A stretch of DNA of 64,000 bases from Camellia lanceoleosa (lineage: Eukaryota; Streptophyta; Magnoliopsida; Ericales; Theaceae). Both the position numbers and the translations under genes were made by a program. The notes under the pieces were generated by a model. The model was not told where the DNA came from and made no database searches. It was given only the letters and a program-made list of their open reading frames with translations. Below, piece by piece: positions 32,241 to 43,785 of this stretch; positions within the stretch are counted from its first letter, which is position 1; each line of letters opens with the position of its first letter. The stretch spans positions 62,001 to 126,000 of the forward strand of contig JANUSC010000391.1 of assembly GCA_025200525.1 (NCBI GenBank), read 5' to 3'.

Positions 32241-32883
32241 TGTGTCCTTGGCCCTATTTTACCCTCCGGGAGGAAGTTTCAAGCATTTCCATGCAACGGG
32301 TATGTCGAAGGCCTCCATTTCCCTCTGTTTCGGATGCGTTCCGTTGCCCAGATCGTCCGAAGTACACTTTGTTTTGTTGAGTTTTGTTTATCGAGTTGTC
32401 GCTTTGTTTATCGAGTTGTCGCTTTGCTTATCGAGTTGTCGTTTTGCTTAATCGAGTTGTTTGTCGAGCTGTCGTGTTTCGTGCTTTTGAGTTGTTACCC
32501 TTTGTTTAAGCAATTTTTGTTGAGTCTTGTTTATTAAGTTGTCAACATTGTTGTATTTTTCTTATCGAGTTGTAAACTTGCTAAGGTTTTGTTATATCTT
32601 AGTGAGTTAAGTTGTTGCGTCGGTTCACTACCTGACTGGGTAAATGCACAACGCACATTTCCATTCAATCTCATTATGGTGCAAAATGATGCGATATGAC
32701 GATAAAAGTTTAAAATATAACACTTTTTCAAAAGCTGTTTCATTCCATCATGCTTCATTTGTTACAACATTTTACAAACAAAGGGCACAAGTTTTACAAA
32801 AATAAAATTGCCTAATAATGTACAATGTGCTACAACTACTAGCAAAAAGGTAAATAAAACAGGGAACCGCAACATCAACGCTC
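32241..32883. other. Non-coding spacer between the two antisense genes
   Basis: No gene. It contains short GAGTTGTCG(C/T)TTTG(T/C)TTATC repeats at 32370-32470 and the 3' flank of the PMD gene (32640-32883). That flank resembles the A1 flank near 2650-2720. Confidence 0.6.
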
Positions 32884-35800
32884 TCAAGAGCGGGAATAAG
32901 AGGCCCTTTTCATCCTCTTCTGCGGAGTAGCCTCTGCACCCCCATCACCATCCGAGTCGGAGCTGTCATCCTCAGGATCTCCCTCAGCCTCGCCTCCACT
33001 CTCGGAGCCAAGACCGGAGCCCTCCTCTCTGTCAGCAGATGTCTCCGACTGACAATCTGCAACCTCCTCCTCCTCATCCTCACCGGGCTCCTCCTCTATA
33101 ATGTGTGCTCTGCGTCTGCGAGATGACCCTCCTCCTCGGGCTCCTCGAAGAGGCATGGATGGCCCAGCTCCTCGAAAAGGCCCAGATGGTCCACCTCCCC
33201 GAGAAGGCCCAAGTGGCCCGGCCTGCGGCTGAGCATATACTGGAGGCATCTGAAAATGAAAAAATGCATTTTGAATACATCAGCCAAAACATGTATATTA
33301 GATACAGATGTAAACAAGCTACACAGGGTGGACGTACGCAGGAATAGTGCATGAATGTGGTGTGTGTCAGATGTGCTCTACACAAGTAGCCTATTAATGC
33401 AGTAAAATGTCCAAAATCAGCATGTTATCAGAAGTACAATGCTAGAAAACTAAAGGGTACCTGGAAGCCCATAATGGACAACTGCGCCTCCCTCTACAGT
33501 ACCATCCCCTCAAGTGAGGCTACCATCTCGAGCACCTGATCCATGTACTCAACAGGGGGCTGCAGATGCAAAAGGCAGGGGTATCAGTAAAGGAATGAGT
33601 GTCCAAGTATCTGAGTAGTGAATCAAAGCTGTAAAACATACCGGTGGTGAGTCGGGTCTCTGACATATCGGTGGCCAGGCATCGGAGGCTCTATTGGGAT
33701 CGGAATCGGAAAGGTAGTCCCATATTGCCACCCCATCAGCTCAGTCGACATATCCGGCCATCCAGGATGATCATAAGTTGGGGGAATCGGGGGAACCAAT
33801 CCACCCCCACCTCTAGATGTACCAGCCCTGCTGGTGGAAGGGGCGTCTGCAGCCCGAGCCTGGGCCTGGCTCGAAGATGGCATACCAGCAGGCCTCATTG
33901 TCGGAGTACGGATGCCCGTCAATGGAGGCATCAGATATATGTGACGGTAAGTAGCATAATCCCCCTCCTCAAGATGGAGTAAGGCATCAGGACGCAGCAT
34001 AGCATTAACAACATCACGGGAAGAGAGCCTATCAGCAATCCACATCTCGACTGGGGGTGCTGACGGAGGGTCCTGAGAAGTATAGCCCCATACCTGACAC
34101 AAGAAGCGCTCCCCAGAAACCAGGCCCTACCAATCGCCCTCGAATAGGATCTCAGTCTTGAGGCACCCCGCCCTCCAGCAAACTGGAATTGGAGACCCTC
34201 ACCTAAGGGTGCCCAGGGCTCCCATGTAATCTGCGGATAACCAATCAATCAGAAATCAGGAAGGTACAAGACAAATCAAACATGAAAACACAAAGAACTG
34301 AGAGTTCTGAAATACCTCTATTGACCGCACCGTGTCGAAATACTGCCGTAGATAAAGGAGAGACTCCCGACGTCTTGGCCTTCAAATACAAGTGAGTACG
34401 GGGTCACGAGGGGCCCCTCCACCACCAACTCTGGGGCTAACGTCGGGAAATACACATAGACCCATAACTGTGGAAAACAGTGCAGAATGTAAATGCAAAG
34501 TGCTGAGGGCAAAATACAGAGTGTAAAGTGCACCGTGTGTGCAATATACAAATAATGAGGAGCAGAAATGTGAATCAAGAGCGCAGAAAGTACCTCCTAA
34601 GCTCTCCAATAGCCGCCAAGTAAGTCCCCCCATCCGCGGGAGGTCGCACTCATGTAGCAATAAAGAGTAGCCAAGCCGGCGCCACCCCAATCATACCGTC
34701 TGACTTGTGATAAGTCCACCAAAGCACTCAACAGATATAGCCCAACGGTGTTCCCCCTATCGGCAAACAAAGTAGTCCCGAAGAGGAACATCAGAAAACC
34801 ACTGCATATCAGGCTACCTCCTCAGAGTCCTGCTCCATCTCCACCCTGAAAATGGGAAGAGAACTGTGTATCGACTGCCGAAGATCTATCAACAGGTGGG
34901 TGAGCCCCCAGTAAATATATCCAAGAGGCCTCCCAGTGACCCATGTCCTCGTCGTAAGGAATGGGCCAACCTCCCACGTCAAGGCCAGTCAATACAGCAA
35001 AGTCAAGCGGGGTCATAGTCAAGTCCCCCGTGGCGAAAAAATGGAAGGAGTTGGTGGTGTCCCACCATCTCTCCACCAAGGCGGCCATCAACGTCCTCCT
35101 GGCAGGACAACGAGATAGCCCAGTGTAGAAGGGCCCGAACCCTACCAAGTCAACTAAATCCCGGACAGCCTCCGAGAGGTCGGCGTACCAATCTCTAGCT
35201 ACGGTGGAGCCGTATCCCCGCACATTGCGAGAAGTCACCTGCATTCAGAATGAATACATGCTTCAATAAAATGAATGAGCTGTGTACAAATAAAATGAAT
35301 GAGCTGTGTGCAAATGAAATGAATGAACTGTGTGCAAATGAATGGGCTGCGTGCAAAGTAAAGTGAATGAGCCGCGCGTTTAGATTTCAAAGTGTAAGCT
35401 GCGTGCTAGACATCAGTTTGGGCTGCGTGTTCAACTCTCAACCAGTGTGTGCTGTCTGTTCACCTTCAATTTGAGCTGTGTGTTCATAAAATTAGTGTTT
35501 GGGGTGCATGTTCAACTCTCAATCAGTGTGTACTGCGTGTTCACCTTCAATTCGAACTGTGTGTTCAGAAAATCAGTGTTTGGGCTGCGTGTTCAACTCT
35601 CAATCAGTGTGTGCTGCGTGTTCACCTTCAATTCGAACTGTGTGTTCAAAAAATCAGTGTTTGGGCTGCGTGTTCAACTCTCAATCAGTGTGTGCTGCGT
35701 GTTCACCTTCAATTCAACCGCAGTGTTCAAAAATCGGTTTGGGCCGCGGTTCAACTCTCAATCGCAGGTGTCGCGTGTTCACCTTCAATTCGAACTGTGT

Positions 35801-36403
35801 GTTCAGAAAATCAGTGTTTGGGCTGCGTGTTCAACTCTCAATCAGTGTGTGCTACGTGTTCACCTTTAATTCGAACCGTGTGTTCAGAAAATCAGTGTTT
35901 GGGCTGCATGTTCAACTCTCAATCAGTGTGTGCTGCGTGTTCGCCTTCAATTCGGACTGTGCGTTCAGAAAATCAGTGTTTGGGCTGCATGTTCAACTCT
36001 AAATCAGTGTGTGCTGCGTGTTCACCTCTAGTTCGGGCTGTGTGCTCAGAAAATCAGTACTTGGGCCGTGTGTTCAATTCTCAACCGATGTGTGCCACGT
36101 GTTCACAATCAATTTATGGGCTGAGTGTTCAGAATGCAAACAGAATTCATGGAAAATTCATAATATGTTGCAGAAAAGGTGAAAACGAAGTAAATACCTC
36201 TCGTGCCTCATGAGAGATGTGATACTCTGGCTCCCACAGAAGGCGATCCCCGGGCGCTCGCTCATCAAAGTCAGTGAAGTGATAGAAAATAGCCCGCGGA
36301 AGGATATGAGCTGGTGGGTCATACCTCTTGGGTATGAAGGGTCAAACCCTCGGAGGCAGAGCCGTGATATCAGGATCATCTCCGGCATCCGCAGGACCTC
36401 CAT
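32884..36403 (-). pseudogene. Plant mobile domain (PMD) gene of element B, six exons
   Basis: Exons on the minus strand: 36403-36198, 35238-34594, about 34467-34316, 34230-33642, 33559-33461 and 33249-32884, with GT-AG borders. Exon 2 carries the PMD core: GYGSTVARDWYADLSEAV, ERWWDTTNSFHFFATGDLTM, TPLDFAVLTGLDVGG. Exon 5 is 99 nt, the same as in A1. The final exon is arginine-, glycine- and acid-rich (RRRRAHIIEEEPGEDEEEE..) and ends KRMKRASYSRS, a possible nuclear signal. The exon layout matches both family-A copies although the protein has diverged, so splicing was selected before these copies decayed. Damage: a frameshift in exon 2 near 34820 and a TAG in exon 5. PMD proteins of the MAIN/MAIL type act in nuclear silencing; the role of the transposon version is unknown. 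Confidence 0.78.
35445..36125. repeat. 81-bp tandem repeats in PMD intron 1 (about 8 copies)
   Basis: The unit contains GTTCACCTTCAATTCGAACT, TCAGAAAATCAGTGTTTGGG and GTTCAACTCTCAATCAGT. The period of 81 bp is a multiple of three, so long open frames appear in all three plus-strand frames. These are repeat by-products. The array lies between exons 1 and 2 of the antisense PMD gene. Confidence 0.9.
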
Positions 36404-36900
36404 CGTGAGGAAAATGACCGGCTATTTCAGAAAATCTGCAAAAGGGGCAAAAAATGAGCAAAAATTGAAAAAAGTCGACAAAAGTCAACTCTCGGGAAAT
36501 GAAAAAGTCAACAAAAGTCAACTCCCGAGAAAATCTTCCAAATGTTGAGATAAACTCACCTCAAGTGGCGAAAATGAGAAAAGAAGCACCGAAATCAAAA
36601 TTTAATCGGTTCAAAGTGCTTAAAATTGAAAGATTTCGCGAAAACAACTTGCATGGGGTGTTAGAAAATGCGTATAGAGCTCAGATCTGAAGAGGAAAAT
36701 GGTTTCGGAAGGTAGAGAAGATGTTTTTGGAGCTGGTGTTGTGAGCACAAAGTGTTTGGCCGAATGGATTTAAAGAAAAGAGGGTGAAAAGACAAAAATA
36801 CCCACGGATTTGGACAAGTGGCCGGCCGGCCACCTTTTCTGGCAGGCCGGCCATTCTCTTTTCAAAAACTGGCCGGTGACCTCCCCTTGGGAAGAGAGCT
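36404..36900 (-). promoter_or_regulatory. Promoter and 5' UTR region of the element B PMD gene
   Basis: The GGCCGGCC-rich module at 36819-36880 is followed in the minus direction by CTTTAAATCC near 36770 and about 365 nt of leader before the ATG at 36403. The module is nearly identical to that of the DUF7745-like gene. The leader contains AAAAGTCAAC repeats. Confidence 0.55.
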
Positions 36901-37434
36901 GGCCGATGGTGTTCCCCACACCCCCTCCCCCAAGGTCTCTGCAAATTTTGAGAAGAATTGGAGTCCCCAGGACCTGAAAAAGTACAAGAGAAGTGCACTT
37001 TCTGTCACGAAATCGCTCTGCCGGAACTTCAGCTTCAACTTCTGACGTGTGTCTCATCATTACTCATCAAAATCAAGGTGTATCCTTTTTGAACATGTTG
37101 TAACCTCTCCGGGAGGTGAACTAGAGGCTGCGATCGAGTCGCCCTCGCCGAAACGCGCATTTCCTTGCTCGCCGTTTTGTGACAAACACGCATCCTGATT
37201 TACACTTGTCCTGCATTGTTGTGCACGTAACTTGCATTCTCATGCACATACTTGCATTATTATGCACGTCTCTTCGATATCACCAAGCCTCCGTGCTCAA
37301 ACTCGCGTCACCACGCGCGCTCTCCCCACGTTGTGATGCACCTTTCTACCGGTATTGCATTTGTCTGCATTCAAGATCACATTGAACATATGTTGTCAGA
37401 TTTGTTGTGCTTGTTGAGTTTCCTCCTTTTGCAG
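36901..37434. other. Non-coding stretch between PMD promoter and conserved block
   Basis: No gene. Short CATGCA-like words and TTGCAT(T/C)(A/C)TTATGCAC repeats at 37190-37270 recall the repeat-rich region of family A, but it is much shorter. Confidence 0.6.
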
Positions 37435-37491
37435 GCACGATATTGTATGTACGGTTCATTTGAAGCTGGCGCGACCAGACGAATCGCGCAG
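37435..37491 (+). other. Conserved 57-nt block with splice-like borders (element B copy)
   Basis: TCCTTTTGCAG precedes and GTATCGTATC follows. In frame it reads ARYCMYGSFEAGATRRIAQ. Compared with A1, six of nine differences are at third codon positions. The paired bases in TTCATTTGAA and GCGCGA..TCGCGC change together with their A1 equivalents. Confidence 0.6.
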
Positions 37492-37817
37492 GTATCGTAT
37501 CTTCTCCATGTGAGACGCGACGAGAATTGAATAATTCTCCGCATTCCTAACTGCATGAAATGTAGTTGTTGCTTGGCATTCTTGCTTAAAACTGTTGCAT
37601 CTGTTTGCGAATATTTGCTTCATTACAGCTTGCTGCACTTGCATGATCATCAAGTTACATCTGGCCTTGGCATATCGTTTTGCATTTTGCCCCTCGCTCA
37701 TGGGCACGCTCATGAGCACATCTCGCTTATATCACCGCTTGTCTAAGCCTTGGCCTTGTCAAAATGGGTCGTCTCGCCTTTGACATTCACTCGCCACTTA
37801 TGACTTTCGAAGTTTTG

Positions 37818-37832
37818 TCAAAGAGGGCAAAT
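37818..37832 (+). promoter_or_regulatory. Polypurine tract of element B
   Basis: TCAAAGAGGGCAAAT immediately before the 3' LTR corresponds to CAAAGAGGGGCAAC in family A, with one G lost and the last bases changed. Confidence 0.6.
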
Positions 37833-40800
37833 CAGAGACACCCCATTTTTGACCGACCTTAAGACTCAGACATCACCGATTGAGCACTTGGTGATGTTGC
37901 ATATTGTGCTCGTTCAGAAGTTTCAGAGTCTCGGCTGTGAGCCTTGCCTCCGGACTTCTAGATTCTTTCATGCTTTGCCCCGGTTTGCAAACCAGGGTCG
38001 GTTTTCTCTGTTTCCCTTCCAAAAGGGAGGGAGAGGTCTTGTAGATCATCTCTCAGTGGCCGTAGGCTACGTTTCGTGGTCGTAGGCCATTTTGCCCATT
38101 TCGGAGCCCGGTTCCCGATTTTTGGAGCCGTCAGGCCGAGTGCCTCAGTTCGGGACCGCCTAACCACCTCCGTTTGCTCCGGTTTTTGGCATGCATCTTA
38201 ATTACTCCCTTTCGAGGGACACTGTGGTCTGAGAGACCAACTTCGTGGTCGAACACCACTTCCGGTGCCTAACAGTCAGTTTTCGGGGCCCTGGGCTGCG
38301 CGTTTTGGCCCCCGAACCTTCATTTTGCATCGGTTTGAGTTCATTTTTGGCAGGGACCTCTATTTCATTGTTGAGAAGGTCGTAGAAGGGTGGGAGGCCT
38401 GTAATTGTTTCAGCAACTAGTTATATTCCTTCATCGCCCTCCGTCGCCCGTTTTTCTCACTCGAAAGCCAATGTTGACCACCCTAAGGCCACTTTTTCTT
38501 GCCCGAAACCACATATTTGTGTTGTAGACACCTGGGAGGCCACCAATATCACATGGCCGGCCAGTAATTGTCATTGACCCTTTTGGACCCCTCCAAAAAA
38601 TGGCCTTTTCTCTCTTCTGGTTCACTGTCTCCAGTTTTTGACCACATGGCTGTGTTGAGCACACATGGGAGGCCACCAATTTGTGGTGGCCGGCCACTAA
38701 TGCCACTTGACCCTTTTGACCCTTGGCCGGCCGGCCATGGGGAGGGCTGGCCGGCCACCTAAACCTTAGCAAGCTGGCCGGCCATGATCCTCAGGGTTGG
38801 TACAATACAAATCTGTCCTCCTTTTCTCTCCAGATTTTGTATCCGGGTGGCTGTAGTTTTGGGGGAAAACTTGAATTGTTTCCCCCCCCCCCCATTTTTC
38901 CCTCTCTTTCTCCCCCTCTTTTGCCTATATAAACAGCCCCCAGCCCTTGTCTTGAGGGTTAGAAAAATTTTCTTCAAGCCTCTTATATTGGAGCCCTCTC
39001 CTTTTACACTTCAACCCTCCAAACCTCTCAAATTCTATACCCATTTCTACACCACCACCTAGCACCACACCACCACTCCATTCCAGCAGCTTGGAGGACC
39101 TTTTCAGAGCTTAGGAGGCACCACTTCTCAAGCCCAAAACCTGTCAAAGATTAGGCTACAAGGGTAAGCACATTTCTCCTCTTTTTTGGCCTTATTTTGC
39201 TCAATATATTAGCCTCTCTTGCTTGCACTTTTGGGCTCCGACCCTAACTCAAAATAGCATTGTTTTGAGATATTTTTCATGTTTGTCTAAGGGCCTCTCA
39301 CTGTTTGAGGCTTCTTTTTTGCACTTGCTTCTTTACCTCTCTTGTATGCCTATTTCTTGTGTAGTATTTTTGGCCTATGTGTAAACTGTTTTGAGGCATA
39401 TTGTAAACTGTAAAGTGGCTTATTTTGAGCTCTTCTTCAATATTGTTGAAGGGCTCATCACTGTTTCAGGCCTCCATCTGTTACTTGCCTTTATATCCCT
39501 CTTTTGGCCTTATTTTTGCATGATTTGTTAGCCTCTTGTGCTTCTGTTTTTGGGTTCTGGCCTAAACTATAAATGGCCTTATTTTGACTTCCTATTCATG
39601 TTTAATTAAGGGTCTTTTACTGTTTGAGGCATCCTTTTTGTACTTTGTGTTTAAACCTCTTTTTAGGCCTTATTTTGCATAATATTTTAAGCATGCTTGT
39701 GCACTGTTTTGGGTCTATTCATCAACTGTAAAATGTCATATTTTGGGCCTCTATTCAAAATTTTTGAAAGGCCCTCATCTTTTTGAGGCCGGCAGCCATC
39801 ACTTCCTTCTTTGTGTCCCTTTTGGCCCATTTCTTGCATGAGAGTTTAGCCATACTTGTGTTTGTTTTTGTGGTTTGTTGTAAACTGTAAAATACCATAT
39901 TTTGGGCCCTCTTCAACATTTTAGAAGGGCCATTCTCTGTTTGAGGTCAGTAGCTGCTACTTGCTTCATTATCTCGCTTTCGGGACCATTTTTGCATGCT
40001 AGCTTAGCCCCATTTGTGTTCATTGTTTGGCCTTGCTTAAAACTGTAAATATGCTTTTTTTTATGCTTTCTTGATTTTTTCTTCACACTTCATGGTCAAA
40101 TAATGCATGCATTTCATAGCCATAGGTCATTCCATGCGCCTAATTTCATGTTTCGGGATTCATTTCATGCATCGGGTGTCATTTTGCCATCTTTCGGGGC
40201 TGTTTTGCATCACTTTTCGCTACTGAATTTGCATGCTAGTATGCCATATTCCATGTCTTTCCATGTCTTGTTAGAGTGGCATTCGGAGCCTTAGGGTCGG
40301 TTCTCGGTTTGCGTGCACGTGAGCACGCATTTCGAGTTGTCTCATCTTCATCTTATGGCCTCTTATGTGAGTGTGGCTGAGGTCCACTTTTGTTAGTGTA
40401 AGTCCATTATGCATTGTGTATGCCATTTCATTCCATAGCGTTGTGTATGCTAGGTTGTATATTAGTGCATTGTGTATGCCATGTTATCTCGTGCATCGTG
40501 TATGCCATTCCATAACATTGTGCATGTTAGGTTGTATCTTAGTTGCATCCATGCATGTCATGTATATTGCATTGTGTTTGGGATAGAAGTTAGCCCGGGC
40601 ACGGGAAATGAGGTGCGTTTCGTACTCCGAGTGACGGAATGTGTCTCAATTCCCCGGTCACCGACACTCTGGATTATCCATGATGGAGTTAGGTTTTAGT
40701 TGAGTTTTCACGTGCATTCATTCTATATTGAGTAGTGCAATTCGACTCCCTGGCCATCATGCATCGAGATGCGTGATTGGTGGCACGAGGATCGAGGCAT

Positions 40801-42218
40801 GCATACATTTGTGGAAATACAATGCCATGCCCCTTTCCTGCTCTCTGTTACAACAAAACAAGAATCAATAGTCTTTCGGGGCTTGGCGCGCTTTCTGAAA
40901 ACTATTGCAAAACCGAGGCTAATTGGGGCATCACAGTGGATTTCCGCACAAAGGCAACCCGGATATGCCTCATTCATCATCTGAAGAGGAGTCAAGGCAG
41001 TCCCTGGCTTGCATGCCAGTTTATTGCTTTTCTTAGTTAAATTGGTAATTAATAAGGAATTTGTACATATTTTGGACTGTATTATTTATTTGGACTGTAC
41101 TATTCGGGACTGTATATTATTCATTTGGACCCTCTGCGCGATGGCAATGTTGTAATAAGTGTGCGTGAGTGTGATGTATGTCTTCCAACCCCACATCTTT
41201 CTTTCATTTTATTTACCCACTTATGATGGTTAGATTAGGGCATGTTTCAATTAGCATACAGTATGATAGCATGTTGCATTCATTCATCTGTTTTGCATGC
41301 ACCGGGCTCGACGCATCATACTAACTGCATTTGTATTTCAATTCCAAGTTGAATACATGATAGTTGTTGCATCTCATATGCCATGTTTAGAATAGCTGAG
41401 CCTACTATAGTTGCATCTTTGCATGTGTTGTATTAGGCATTTCTGTATATTTAGGATCATGCATGATTTCTAATCGGTTTCTGTTTTGGCTTGGAGTACT
41501 CGGTGAGTTTTTATGCTTTAGCATCCTTGCGTGCGTGTGAGTAACTGCCATGAATAGCATGCTTACCATGAGGCTAACTGCTTATGTGATATAACTTCTT
41601 GAATGCCTGTGGGTGAAGGTCGGGTTATTTGGATTGGAACAAATCATTGATTGTGTGTTTTAAGCCCACTAGATAGTGGCAAAATCATATTTTCTAAGCC
41701 CACATGAGGGTGGCAAATCCACGTCTTAGCCTACTTACGAGTAACATCATCAAACCATCTTTCAAAAACAAACATGAAATGTTTTGTTCCAATTCAGGCG
41801 ACCCGGTCTATACTTGTATGCTGTGCGCATCACATAGTAAATCTAGGCTAATAACCGGAATAAGAACGTACAATGTTTTCAAAACTAGATATCATGGTTA
41901 GTAGAGGCCGATCTTTGATCGGGCGAGCGGGGGTGCTCACGAAATGACATTCCCCAATCGTACCCAAGTTCCCGAGCCGAGGAAACTTTAGTGATGACGA
42001 ACACAAGGCCTTAGGAAAACGAGTCAGGGTTTCCTAAATTTCCCAAAAATAAAATATTTAGGTGGCGACTCTGTATCTGGCAAAGCAGTCCATGTTTGGC
42101 ACTTCTTTCAAAAATCTGTTTTCTCAAAAAGATTTGCCGGCTCTTTGGTTCAAGATTAAGAACCGTGACAACAAATCGAGTCCGAGCTATAACGAGGTCC
42201 CCCGCGGGCCTGTCTACA
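37833..42218 (+). mobile_element. 3' LTR of element B (4386 bp)
   Basis: It aligns with the 5' LTR throughout. The first bases have decayed (CAGAGACACCCC instead of TGTAGACACCCT); the end is GGGCCTGTCTACA. It has a clear TATATAAA at 38926-38933, GGCCGGCC palindromes at 38555-38785, the hairpin ladder near 41663-41745 and the PBS-like TGGCGACTCTG at 42063-42073. The right target duplication GTTGG follows. Confidence 0.9.
38926..38933 (+). promoter_or_regulatory. TATA box of LTR B
   Basis: TATATAAA in GCCTATATAAACAGCCCC. The 5' LTR equivalent at 18333-18340 is TATATGAA. It lies 140-240 bp after the GGCCGGCC cluster. Confidence 0.65.
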
Positions 42219-43785
42219 GTTGGGTTTGGGAGGTGCTCAACATGCACAAGTCTGTGCTGTCTGGAATGAACACCTCCAGCTTGGGTAGGTGAGAGGGTGT
42301 GATATATATGCTCGGGTCATATGGGATAGCCGGGAGTTGGATCAGGTTGATGCGTTTGGGTGGTAGAGCTTGATTATGTGGTGGGAGTGGGTTGGTAGTG
42401 ACATTCGGTTTCTCCGGAATCACGATCACCCTGTTGTCAATGAGATCCTGAATCTCATGACACAATCGAAAGCATTGGTCGGTGTCGTGACCATGCTGTT
42501 GGTGAAAGGCACAGTATTTAGTTGAGTTATGGGTTGGTGGGAGGTTATTTGGTAATGGCCGCGGCTCTAGGGGCTTCAAGTGTCCTTTCCTGATCGTAAC
42601 CCTAGAGCTTTGCAGGGGCATGTATAGTGGAGTGAAGGTTCTCTAGCCTCGAGGTGGATATCCGGTCGCTTGCAAGCTACTTCCCACACACCCTAAAGGG
42701 TGTAGCTGTAAGGGTTTTTGGAGGAGTGGTGGTGGTGACCATGCCCACATCTGAAGTTCTGGCAGCTGCAGCATTACTCGTGCTTGCATTCATACTGCGA
42801 GAAAATGCCCTCTTAGGCTGCTCTTTGTCATAGTCAATCAGACCCTGTTTGATGGCATCCTCGATATGCACCCCGATCTCATGCAAATCTGCAAAGGTGG
42901 GAAGGGGTAAGACGATCATCTTTTGCATGAGCTTAGGTTGGAGGTTGCGCACAACCATCCATATTTGATCCTTGTTGACCGACTTGATGGTCATCATCGA
43001 AGCTTTGGCTCTCCTTTGGCTCCTGCTTGGTTGTCTCAGGATCACGAGTTGTGATCTCGATTTGTGTGTTGTAGGAGTATTGAGCTACAAAGGCATCAGC
43101 CATTTCCTCCCAGCTTTTCTTGACAGAGTCTTCCAGCTTTTTGTACCAGATGGCTGCGATACCCAATGGGGTCCGGCCGAAGAGGGAATGCTTTTGCAAT
43201 CTAGAGAGGCCCATTGGCCTTAGGATATCTAAAAACAACCGCAGATGGACTATGGGGTCCCCAAAACCGTCAAATCGGTCTATATATGCATCTTGAACCG
43301 TCCAACAAAGTAATCACGAATCGGTGTATCCATCCTCTATGTCCAAAATGGAATTGACCCCCTGGGCCCGTTTGAACAGTTTCTCTAGCTTACTCATCTT
43401 CAGAGCGGTTGTGTCCATTTCAAATTCAAACGGTGCATCTGTTGAGAAAGCCGGTGTCATTGAAATCTGCGGTAGCACTGGTGGCGGAATTGGCCCCGTT
43501 GGGACATTCGTATCTTCCTGGTCACTTGCAGTATCCTCGAGTATCAGGACTCTAGGTGGGGGTGGCGGTGGATGCAAAGCAGATGATCTGGCTTGTTGTG
43601 GGTGTTGTTGCTATCGAAGTCTGATCGATTCATCTGTTGTGCCACAACCTCTGCCTGACGTGCAGCAGGCTCTGCTTGACGGGCAGCATCCTACTGCATG
43701 GCTTGCATAGACTCTTGGAGCTGACGCATCATCTCTTCCATGCCTGCCATAAGATGCTGGTCTATCTGAACTACTGGTATATCCC
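42219..43785 (-). pseudogene. Element C gag remnant
   Basis: The minus-strand sequence encodes broken gag related to that of B. The N-terminus with repeated MxxxMRQLQES-like text is near 43740-43680. PTGPIPPPVLPQ and FEFEMDTTALKMSKLEKLF are at 43577-43314, capsid pieces (SLFGRTPLGIAAIWYKKLED) at 43238-42933, and CAFHQQHGHDTDQCFRLCHE at about 42530-42470. Frames are interrupted by shifts, small deletions and a TAG near 43692. Element C is the target: B inserted at its gag 3' end (GTTGG), and A2 near its gag start (ATCCC at 43781-43785). Confidence 0.85.

Larger units (their letters stand above)
17248..42218 (+). mobile_element. Element B: complete 25-kb Tat/Ogre-like retrotransposon
   Basis: Two LTRs (17248-21612 and 37833-42218) bound an internal region of about 16.2 kb, and perfect 5-bp duplications GTTGG (17243-17247, 42219-42223) flank it. 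Internal order: primer-binding site, leader, gag, protease, RT, RNase H, second RNase H, integrase, then two genes on the opposite strand (DUF7745-like and PMD), then a conserved 57-nt block and the polypurine tract. The dual RNase H and extra antisense genes fit the Tat lineage. The coding regions carry at least four TAG stops and several frameshifts, so it cannot move by itself now. By eye the two LTRs differ at about 4-5% of sites. Confidence 0.93.

Noticed and set aside
35447..36213. Overlapping plus-strand open frames of 140-254 codons
   Set aside because: They arise from an 81-bp tandem repeat (a multiple of three) inside an intron of the antisense PMD gene; all frames are open, and composition is cysteine- and serine-rich by repetition.
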